Shown here: positions 1-5,262 of the stretch, in pieces | Position numbering within the stretch: the stretch's first letter is position 1 | Layout of the letters: every line of letters starts with the position of its first letter | Source of the DNA: an uncultured Thermoanaerobacteraceae bacterium | GTDB taxonomy: Bacteria; Bacillota; DSM-12270; Thermacetogeniales; Thermacetogeniaceae | DNA: 6,259 bases | Direction of reading: 5' to 3' | NCBI GenBank assembly: GCA_937914965.1 | Contig: CALGIY010000091.1 | Coordinates: 1-6,259, forward strand | Translations under genes and position numbers: made by a program | Notes under the pieces: model-generated | The model's input: only the letters and a program-made list of their open reading frames with translations | Database searches by the model: none | What the model was told of the DNA's origin: nothing

Positions 1-2
1 TA

Positions 3-105
3 TTACCAGGTGGACCTATGGATGGAGGTATAGTATTTGATGGACGTCAGTCAGATCAAACCTCAAGTATGGAAGGAATATCTAATCTAGCAGCAGCCAT
101 TAGCA
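3..105 (+). other. Unidentified open reading frame fragment at left edge
   Basis: This stretch is open on the plus strand from the window edge. The frame continues to a stop at 168-170, but from about 106 onward it only reads the antisense of the homoserine dehydrogenase start. The translated part contains LPGGPMDGGIVFDGRQ near its beginning and [11 protein letters not shown] near its end, which looks more protein-like than random. I do not recognise the family. LPGGPMDGG loosely recalls the LPxxPLDGGR motif of site-2 proteases, and GGPM occurs in IlvD-type dehydratases, but neither assignment is supported by flanking residues. It has no visible start codon context and may continue outside the window. 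It could be a fragment of another gene brought in by rearrangement, or foreign sequence from a chimeric assembly. Confidence 0.25.
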
Positions 106-180
106 TTCCTGGAACAATTTTATCACACCTGATCCAACAGTACCTAGACCCAGCAGCCCGATGCCGATAACGTCATCCAT
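100..180 (-). pseudogene. hom: Homoserine dehydrogenase, N-terminal stub (hom)
   Basis: This is the first 26 codons of what looks like NAD(P)-dependent homoserine dehydrogenase, the enzyme that reduces aspartate semialdehyde to homoserine for threonine and methionine synthesis. The residues [19 protein letters not shown] (from residue 7) are the first beta strand and glycine-rich GxGxxG turn of the Rossmann fold. They match the N-terminus of B. subtilis Hom as I remember it. The start is strongly supported: ATG at 178-180 lies 6 nt after a perfect AGGAGG. After Gln-Glu the frame reads Cys and then TAA at 100-102, and none of the three frames continues as Hom. The family is about 400-440 residues long, so only about 6% is present. 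Homology breaks near position 105, which points to a rearrangement, an insertion or an assembly join rather than point-mutation decay. The family call is sound; the cause of truncation is unknown. Confidence 0.72.
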
Positions 181-186
181 GGATAT

Positions 187-192
187 CCTCCT
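187..192 (-). promoter_or_regulatory. Ribosome binding site of hom stub
   Basis: AGGAGG is followed by a 6-nt spacer (181-186) and the ATG at 178-180. This is a consensus Shine-Dalgarno sequence at good spacing. It argues that the downstream start was a real, well-translated gene start and not a chance reading frame. Confidence 0.75.
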
Positions 193-217
193 AGTACTTA
201 TAATCCAGCTATTAAAT

Positions 218-246
218 ATAATACTCGAAAATTTCGTTTCTGCAAA
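218..246 (-). promoter_or_regulatory. Possible sigma-A promoter for hom
   Basis: On the minus strand, TTTGCA (241-246, 4/6 match to the -35 consensus) is separated by 17 nt from TATTAT (218-223, 5/6 match to the -10). It lies downstream of the spoIVA terminator and about 40 nt upstream of the hom start, where a promoter is expected because the terminator should isolate this gene. The spacer contains the palindrome CGAAAATTTCG (226-236). A better -35 hexamer, TTGACA at 247-252, is present but lies 23 nt from the -10, which is too far. Inferred from sequence alone. Confidence 0.35.
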
Positions 247-270
247 TGTCAAGTCCTGCTTTAAGGGCTG

Positions 271-303
271 AAAAATAAAAAAAACGGTCGTGTTGACCGT
301 TTT
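271..303 (-). terminator. Intrinsic terminator after spoIVA
   Basis: A perfect 9-bp stem (281-289 with 295-303, AAAACGGTC/GACCGTTTT) encloses a 5-nt loop. On the minus strand it is followed by the U-rich tract TTTTTTTTATTTTT. It begins 7 nt after the spoIVA stop codon and should end that transcript, separating it from the gene start at 180. Confidence 0.9.
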
Positions 304-310
304 GAAAAAT

Positions 311-1792
311 TTAGATAATAATGCAGATCAGGCCGCCACTTCCTTCGTTGACAATCCGCTGCACTGTTTCCTGTAGTTTTTCCTGGGCATTATCCGGCAT
401 CCGATGTAATTTGTTCTGTATACCTTCTCTTACTAAATCGTGCAGCGATTTCCCAAATATATCCTTCTGCCAGATTTTAATTGGATCATCCTCAAATTCT
501 TCCAGCATATAATGGACCAGTTCCTCACATTGTTTTTCAGTACCAATAATCGGAGTAATCTCTGTGGTAATATCCGCCCTAATGATATGGAGAGAGGGTG
601 CACTTGCCTTTAACCTTACACCAAAGCGATTTCCCTGCCGAATCAGTTCAGGTTCTTCTAGAATCATCTCATCCAGGCTAGGTGCCACAACACCATATCC
701 AAGTTCCTGTACCTCTTCCAGGGCTGGAGCCATTTTTTCTAGTTCTGACTGAGATTTGCTGAGATCTCTCAGCAGTCGCAGGATATCATGCTCCCCAGCA
801 ACTGAAAGTCCGCTCACTTCCTCGAGCACCTTAAAGAACAGTTCATCCTGGGACTGGACCTGAATATCGGCAACACCTGTGCCCATATTCATTTCCTGCA
901 GAACCGCAGTAACCACAAACTCGCTCTCCCTTATTTTTTCGACAGCTTGATCGATGTCCCGCAGCCTAGTTACACTTGCTACAGCTTCCTTGATTACCTG
1001 CTCAAATTCTGAACGCAGCCAGTGGGTATCTTCCAGTTCTTCCACCCAAAGCGGTAAATTAATATTGACCTCCTGAATTGGGAATTCGTAAAGAGCTTCT
1101 TGGAGAATGTTCAAAACATCATCATAGGTCATCTCCACACAGTTGATAGCTAGAACTGGAACATCATACTTTTCTTCTAGGTTCTGTATCAGTTCAATGG
1201 TCTCATAGGACTCAGGATACAAAGTGTTGAGAATCACGATAAAAGGCTTATTTAGCTCTTTTAATTCCCCAATTACACGCTCCTCAGCATCTAAATAATT
1301 GTCCCGGGGAATGTCCGTAATGGAACCATCAGTGGTTAATACAATTCCGATGGTAGAATGGTCCGCAATTACTTTACGGGTCCCGATTTCAGCTGCCTCT
1401 TGGAAAGGAACAGCCTCCTCAAACCAAGGTGTCATCACCATGCGTGGCCCGTTCTCTTCCTCTTCATAACCAAGAGCACCATCGACAGTATAGCCAACGC
1501 AGTCAACCATTCGGACCTTCATGTTGAGGCCGTCACGAATCAAGATCTCTACAGCATCCTGGGGTATGAATTTCGGTTCTACAGTCATAATCATCCTGCC
1601 GGCCCCACTCTGGGGTAGTTCATCAACTGCTCGCTCCTTGTCATTAGGATCCGCGATATTAGGCAGCACCAGCAGTTCCATCAAACGCTTGATAAAAGTT
1701 GATTTACCAGTCCGGACAGGCCCGACAACACCCAGGTAAATGTCTCCACCTGTTCGCTCAACAATATCCCGGAAGATATTATTATTTTCCAT
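311..1792 (-). CDS. spoIVA: Stage IV sporulation protein A, coat morphogenetic ATPase
   Basis: SpoIVA is made in the mother cell. It hydrolyses ATP to polymerise irreversibly on the forespore surface, where it is anchored by SpoVM and forms the basement layer for coat assembly; it is also needed for the cortex. The predicted protein is 493 residues (B. subtilis about 492) and collinear throughout. It shows the P-loop GPVRTGKST at 24-32, a Walker B-like RMVDCVG with Asp97, a long middle domain, and the conserved C-terminus ending GSGGLICIII, the region known to contact SpoVM. The ATG at 1790-1792 is preferred over TTG at 1796-1798, because GGAGG lies 9 nt from the ATG and only 3 nt from the TTG. 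One oddity is that B. subtilis IMTTEPKF is IMTVEPKF here (Val71). The gene forms its own unit, with terminators on both sides, which suits compartment-specific expression. Confidence 0.97.
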   Translation of the reverse strand: MENNNIFRDIVERTGGDIYLGVVGPVRTGKSTFIKRLMELLVLPNIADPNDKERAVDELPQSGAGRMIMTVEPKFIPQDAVEILIRDGLNMKVRMVDCVGYTVDGALGYEEEENGPRMVMTPWFEEAVPFQEAAEIGTRKVIADHSTIGIVLTTDGSITDIPRDNYLDAEERVIGELKELNKPFIVILNTLYPESYETIELIQNLEEKYDVPVLAINCVEMTYDDVLNILQEALYEFPIQEVNINLPLWVEELEDTHWLRSEFEQVIKEAVASVTRLRDIDQAVEKIRESEFVVTAVLQEMNMGTGVADIQVQSQDELFFKVLEEVSGLSVAGEHDILRLLRDLSKSQSELEKMAPALEEVQELGYGVVAPSLDEMILEEPELIRQGNRFGVRLKASAPSLHIIRADITTEITPIIGTEKQCEELVHYMLEEFEDDPIKIWQKDIFGKSLHDLVREGIQNKLHRMPDNAQEKLQETVQRIVNEGSGGLICIII

Positions 1793-1800
1793 GGGCAACC

Positions 1801-1807
1801 CCCTCCC
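1801..1807 (-). promoter_or_regulatory. Ribosome binding site of spoIVA
   Basis: The minus strand reads GGGAGGG here. The GGAGG core (1802-1806) is 9 nt from the ATG at 1792 and 3 nt from an in-frame TTG at 1798, so it decides the start in favour of the ATG. Confidence 0.75.
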
Positions 1808-1838
1808 TATTCTTTTTTATGCAAGACAATCCTTATTC

Positions 1839-1917
1839 ATACCAATTAATTGATCTGAGCTATCCGTCTCCGGGGATTTCTCATTGATCTATTTATATGC
1901 CAGTTAATTATTGGTAT
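1839..1917. repeat. Inverted repeat in spoIVA leader
   Basis: ATACCAAT at 1839-1846 is inverted as ATTGGTAT at 1910-1917, 63 nt apart. AT-rich extensions of both arms (TAATTG against AATTAACTG) remain similar with a one- or two-base bulge. It spans most of the leader and overlaps the weak promoter candidate. It could be a pair of protein-binding half sites or a long RNA stem, or it could be chance in AT-rich DNA. Confidence 0.35.
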
Positions 1918-1919
1918 TA
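1892..1919 (-). promoter_or_regulatory. Weak candidate sigma-E-like promoter for spoIVA
   Basis: spoIVA is transcribed by the mother-cell factor sigma-E in B. subtilis, so a sigma-E site is expected in this 141-nt leader. The best place I see is CATATAAA (1892-1899, 6/8 match to the CATACAAT -10), with TAATACC (1913-1919, 5/7 match to the KMATATW -35) 13 nt upstream. The spacing is slightly short and the -35 is poor. It would give a leader of roughly 90 nt. The rest of the leader holds no open frame worth reporting. Confidence 0.22.
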
Positions 1920-1933
1920 CACGGAAAGGAATT

Positions 1934-1961
1934 AAAAAAGCGGCTTCTTTTTGAAGCCGCT
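1934..1961 (-). terminator. Intrinsic terminator after plsY
   Basis: A perfect GC-rich 9-bp stem (1939-1947 with 1953-1961, AGCGGCTTC/GAAGCCGCT) has a 5-nt loop and is followed on the minus strand by a run of six T. It lies 15 nt after the plsY stop. It ends the DUF3189-DUF512-der-plsY transcript and separates it from spoIVA. Confidence 0.93.
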
Positions 1962-1976
1962 CTGCCCAATTTTATT

Positions 1977-2555
1977 CTACCAGAAGCGAATCCGGTTTTC
2001 GGTCCCCGCCTGCAGACGCCGGATGTTGGGAAGGTGTCTGATTACGATAATAATAGGGGCCGGTATAGCAAAGATGAAGTAAGCCCAGGGCACATGCAAA
2101 AACAGCGCAATCAGCGGTACAGCAAGTGCGGCGATAATTGATCCCAGGGAAACGTATCCTGAAACAATGACAACAAATAGCCAGATAATAAAGGCAATGA
2201 AAACGACCCCAGGCATCAAGGCAAGCAGTACTCCAGCCCCCGTAGCCACCCCCCGTCCTCCACGGAAACCGAGAAAAATCGACCAGTTGTGTCCGGCAAT
2301 CGCTGCCAGTCCTGCCCCAACAGCCCAAAATGGACCGAAATAATTATTTACTATTAATACCGGGAGAAAACCCTTGGCCACATCACAGAAAAAGACAATT
2401 GAACCAGCTTCTGGCCCCAGGACACGAAAGGTATTCGTGGCCCCGATGTTTCCACTTCCGTAGCGGCGCAGGTCAATTTTCTTCTTCCAACCCATCAGAT
2501 ACCCGCAGGGAATGGAGCCAATCAAATAACTAATCAAAAGGACCATGATCCGCAT
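1977..2555 (-). CDS. plsY: Acyl-phosphate:glycerol-3-phosphate acyltransferase PlsY
   Basis: This integral membrane enzyme transfers an acyl chain from acyl-phosphate (made by PlsX) to sn-glycerol-3-phosphate. It produces lysophosphatidic acid, the first step of phospholipid synthesis in most bacteria. At 192 residues it has the usual family length, with several hydrophobic segments (about 1-21, 50-88, 104-165). All three family motifs are visible: SGNIGATNTFRVLG at 34-47, GHNWSIFLGFRGGRG at 88-102 (the glycine-rich glycerol-phosphate-binding loop), and RHLPNIRRLQAGTENR at 173-188. The ATG at 2553-2555 follows GGGGGGAG by 4 nt; an in-frame ATG three codons later is possible but worse placed. 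The gene begins only 12 nt after der and is almost certainly cotranscribed. The partner gene gpsA, which supplies glycerol-3-phosphate and often sits next to plsY in Firmicutes, is not here. Confidence 0.96.
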   Translation of the reverse strand: MRIMVLLISYLIGSIPCGYLMGWKKKIDLRRYGSGNIGATNTFRVLGPEAGSIVFFCDVAKGFLPVLIVNNYFGPFWAVGAGLAAIAGHNWSIFLGFRGGRGVATGAGVLLALMPGVVFIAFIIWLFVVIVSGYVSLGSIIAALAVPLIALFLHVPWAYFIFAIPAPIIIVIRHLPNIRRLQAGTENRIRFW

Positions 2556-2567
2556 TGTTCTCCCCCC

Positions 2568-3887
2568 TTATTCATTTTGCCGGGGACTACGCCCCCGGAA
2601 GATAAACCTTACAGGAGTTCCTTCATAACCATAAGCATCCCTGAGTTGCCGCTCAAGATAGCGTTTATAGGAAAAATGGATCATCTCAGGGTCATTCACA
2701 AAAAAAACGAATGCAGGAGGCTTTGTAGCAACCTGGGTTGTATAATAAAACTTGAGTCCACCCTTACGCACCGCATGTGGAGGGTTCAGAAAAACAACCT
2801 CACTCAGCCAGGAGTTTAAGTTCCCTGTACTGATCTTTTTGTTCTGCTCACAGTTTACATCATCAACAACGTCCAGGATTTCTTCTAACCCTTTCCCTTG
2901 GAGTGCTGAAACAAAATGTAACGGGGCATAAGAGAGAAAAGCCAACTCATCAGCGACCATATTTTCAAAATGGCGCTGCCTATTCTTAAGACTCGCCGTT
3001 AAATCCCATTTGTTGAGTATTATTATAACGCCTTTTCCTGCTTCTTCAATATATCCCGCAATTTTTTTATCCTGTTCTACGATACCCTCAGCAGCATTTA
3101 GCACCAAAAGCACCACATCAGCACGGTCAACTGCTCTTAAGGAGCGCTGTACTCCATAATATTCTATGCCCTTGGACACGCGGCTGCGCTTCCGCATACC
3201 AGCGGTATCAACGAGGATATACGAACACTCGCCTTTTTGGAAGCTAGTGTCAATAGCATCCCGGGTTGTCCCTGGGACATCACTGACAATCACACGGTTT
3301 TCCCTGAGCAGAGCATTGATCAAAGATGATTTCCCTACATTTGGCCTTCCCACTACTGCGATCCGGATGCCCTCTTCTTCCACCTGGGGCGTGATCTCGG
3401 GGAGTAAAGAACACATCCTGTCCAGTAGTTCACCGATGTTTAAACCATGCACACTGGATATAGGAACAGGTTCGCCTAAACCCAGCTTGTAAAACTCGTA
3501 AATGTCCTGTTTTTTAAAATCATCAACCTTATTCACTGCCACAATAGTCTTTTTACCACTTTTCAATAGAACCTGTGCAACCTGTTGGTCTTCTAAGGTA
3601 ACCCCCACCTGGCCATCTACCACAAAAACAACTACATCTGCTTCTTCAATAGCTATCGTCACCTGTGTTTCTACTTGACCACGAAAATCAGTGTCTTCTA
3701 AGAAAAGGCCTCCGGTATCGATAAGGGTAAAGGACTGTCTGTCCCATTCTACATCCCGGTAGAGGCGGTCCCTGGTAACACCAGGTTGATCCGCAACAAT
3801 GGCCGTTCTCGCACCTGATAGACGATTAAAAAGAGTTGATTTTCCAACGTTCGGCCTTCCCACAAGGGCAACAACCGGTTTTTTCAC
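2568..3887 (-). CDS. der: Ribosome biogenesis GTPase Der (EngA)
   Basis: Der is an essential tandem GTPase that binds the large ribosomal subunit and promotes its late maturation. The 439-residue protein has two G domains and a C-terminal KH-like domain (about 350-435). G domain 1 has GRPNVGKS at 10-17, DTGG at 57-60 and NKVD at 119-122. G domain 2 has GRPNVGKS at 180-187, DTAG at 227-230 and NKWD at 292-295. All nucleotide-binding motifs are intact. I chose the GTG at 3885-3887: GGGGAG lies about 7 nt upstream, the protein then starts MKKPVVALVGRPN as in relatives, and the family length is about 435-440. An ATG ten codons upstream gives an untypical extension lying inside the preceding gene. 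GTG overlaps the preceding stop as GTGA, which suggests translational coupling. Confidence 0.96.
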   Translation of the reverse strand: MKKPVVALVGRPNVGKSTLFNRLSGARTAIVADQPGVTRDRLYRDVEWDRQSFTLIDTGGLFLEDTDFRGQVETQVTIAIEEADVVVFVVDGQVGVTLEDQQVAQVLLKSGKKTIVAVNKVDDFKKQDIYEFYKLGLGEPVPISSVHGLNIGELLDRMCSLLPEITPQVEEEGIRIAVVGRPNVGKSSLINALLRENRVIVSDVPGTTRDAIDTSFQKGECSYILVDTAGMRKRSRVSKGIEYYGVQRSLRAVDRADVVLLVLNAAEGIVEQDKKIAGYIEEAGKGVIIILNKWDLTASLKNRQRHFENMVADELAFLSYAPLHFVSALQGKGLEEILDVVDDVNCEQNKKISTGNLNSWLSEVVFLNPPHAVRKGGLKFYYTTQVATKPPAFVFFVNDPEMIHFSYKRYLERQLRDAYGYEGTPVRFIFRGRSPRQNE

Positions 3888-3901
3888 AGTCGATCTCCCC
3901 C
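3884..3901 (-). promoter_or_regulatory. GTGA stop/start overlap and RBS coupling to der
   Basis: Minus-strand GTGA (3884-3887) contains both the der GTG start and the TGA stop of the upstream DUF512 gene. A GGGGGAG Shine-Dalgarno sequence (3895-3901) precedes it with about 7 nt of spacing, inside the last codons of the upstream gene. This arrangement usually means termination-reinitiation coupling and similar expression of the two proteins. Confidence 0.8.
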
Positions 3902-5230
3902 TAATTTTAAAATGCATTCAACAAGTGCCGGAGCAGTGGTATCGAGTAGGTGGATTGAACACTTGCACCTGCGCTCCACCTCAGCGACAGTAAGCCCATC
4001 AAGGAAAAGTGAGGTGCCGCGGCGCAGCAGAATGCGGGGTACCAGAACATCTTCCCCTTTAGATGATTTCAGACCCCAGAGCAGATCCTGCCCAGTAATA
4101 AGTCCAGTTACAGTTATCCGGGGACCAAAAAAAGTATTCGGGATGCTGATCAACTTTAAATCCAAATTTTTGATCAAGCGAAGGCGCCTGACCACTGGAA
4201 GAAGGACACTTGCCCCGGCCCGAGATGTTACAATAGACAATTGGCGCGTCTGGCGAAGTCTTGCTGGCAGTGACGGGCGAATTTTTCGAAAGTCATCATA
4301 GAAAAGCCGTCCCATCCCGATCCCATTCTCCAATTGAGGAAAACCGTCATATGACTCACTGGAAGGGAAAGGCTGCCTTGCTTTCAGGTAAAACTCATCT
4401 CCCAGGTAAACAAAAGAAACTCCATTTCTCTGACGAAATGTTTCCTGTAAGCTGTTCACCTTATTAATTATTTTCCTGCTTTCTGGCATTGTTATGCCAC
4501 GTAAAATAGGAAGTCCTTGCCGGAATTTAGTCAATCCTACAGGCACAACCCCTACTGACGCCACCTGCGGCCAGAAGGCAGCCAGATCCTCAATGGTTCG
4601 CTCCAGAACCTTTCCGTCATTCCAACCAGGACAGAGTACCACCTGAATGTGCATTGTAATGCCTTTTTTTGCAAAACATGAGATCAAATCCAGTACCGGT
4701 GCTGGCCCCTTTCGCCCCATCATGCTCCCCCGCAGAACTGGATCGGTAGTGTGCACCGAAAGATACAGAGGACTCAATTTTAGGTTCATGATTCTGGTGA
4801 TCTCACCCTCGCTCAGGTTAGTCAGGGTAATGAAATTACCGTGTATAAAGGAGAGCCTGTAGTCATCATCTTTTACATAAAGAGAAGAGCGTAGGCTCGA
4901 AGGCAGTTGATCAATAAAACAAAATACACACTTATTATGGCAGCGTTTTATTCCATCAAAACAGTCTTCAAGAAAAACAATTCCCAGATCAGTATCACAA
5001 TCTTTGGTAATCTCCAAGGCAGCTACTTGCCCATCAGGCTGGTGAATCTTCAATTTTACGTTTTCTTCTGTAATCAGGTACCTGTACTCAATTAAATCCC
5101 GCGGACGGATACCATTGATAGACAGTAGTTGGTCCCCTCTCTTGATGCCTTTGGCATCAGCGATCGAACCGGGAACAATTCTTACAACGGGTATACCAGG
5201 TAGTTTACAATGTTTCATATTTGTCTCCAT
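3884..5230 (-). CDS. PDZ/radical-SAM-like/DUF512 protein, function unknown
   Basis: This conserved, uncharacterised iron-sulfur protein belongs to the DUF512 family, found in Clostridia and cyanobacteria. The 448-residue product has an N-terminal PDZ-like domain (about 13-75, with GSIADAKGIKRGDQLLSING). A radical-SAM-type CxxxCxxC cluster follows at Cys97, Cys101 and Cys104 (CHNKCVFCFIDQLP), then a TIM-barrel-like region to about 230. The C-terminal DUF512 domain is marked by YLGDEFYLKARQPFP (275-289) and the glycine-rich ENGIGMGR (301-308). It probably binds a 4Fe-4S cluster and S-adenosylmethionine, but its substrate is unknown. Two starts are plausible: ATG at 5230 (GGAG, 7-nt spacing) or ATG at 5218 (GGAG, 6-nt spacing), four codons apart. 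It is 32 nt downstream of the DUF3189 gene and overlaps der, so a link to ribosome assembly or translation can be inferred but not shown. Confidence 0.9.
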   Translation of the reverse strand: METNMKHCKLPGIPVVRIVPGSIADAKGIKRGDQLLSINGIRPRDLIEYRYLITEENVKLKIHQPDGQVAALEITKDCDTDLGIVFLEDCFDGIKRCHNKCVFCFIDQLPSSLRSSLYVKDDDYRLSFIHGNFITLTNLSEGEITRIMNLKLSPLYLSVHTTDPVLRGSMMGRKGPAPVLDLISCFAKKGITMHIQVVLCPGWNDGKVLERTIEDLAAFWPQVASVGVVPVGLTKFRQGLPILRGITMPESRKIINKVNSLQETFRQRNGVSFVYLGDEFYLKARQPFPSSESYDGFPQLENGIGMGRLFYDDFRKIRPSLPARLRQTRQLSIVTSRAGASVLLPVVRRLRLIKNLDLKLISIPNTFFGPRITVTGLITGQDLLWGLKSSKGEDVLVPRILLRRGTSLFLDGLTVAEVERRCKCSIHLLDTTAPALVECILKLGGDRL

Positions 5231-5262
5231 CTTTTTTCTCCATTATCATTTAGCAAGAGGAT

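Noticed and set aside
56..100. Minus-strand frame reading [11 protein letters not shown], resembling a dihydroxy-acid dehydratase (IlvD) segment
   Set aside because: The frame hits TGA after only 14 codons and a second TGA three codons later, with no further IlvD residues. The likeness rests on alanine repeats and is probably chance.
91..158. Direct repeat CAGCAGCC at 91-98 and 151-158 flanking the hom break
   Set aside because: Eight bases of simple CAG-type sequence are too short to be called a target-site duplication or attachment site.
247..252. Perfect TTGACA -35 hexamer on the minus strand
   Set aside because: The only good -10 (TATTAT at 218-223) lies 23 nt away, outside the usable 16-19 nt range. 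The less perfect TTTGCA next to it has correct spacing.
1895..1901. GCATATA matching the sigma-E -35 consensus in the spoIVA leader
   Set aside because: No CATACAAT-like -10 occurs 13-15 nt downstream of it.
1972..2328. 118-codon minus-strand frame within plsY
   Set aside because: It lies in another frame of a well-supported gene, is rich in Cys, Trp and Arg as shifted membrane-protein frames are, and has no plausible RBS or family.
3166..3492. 108-codon plus-strand open frame opposite der
   Set aside because: It is the antisense of conserved Der sequence, with no RBS or recognisable domain.
3888..3917. Ten-residue N-terminal extension of Der from an upstream ATG
   Set aside because: The GTG at 3887 has a strong RBS and gives the usual Der length and N-terminus. 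The extension would lie inside the upstream gene.
3912..4301. 129-codon plus-strand open frame opposite the DUF512 gene
   Set aside because: It is the antisense of a conserved gene, and its basic, Ser-rich composition is typical of shadow frames.
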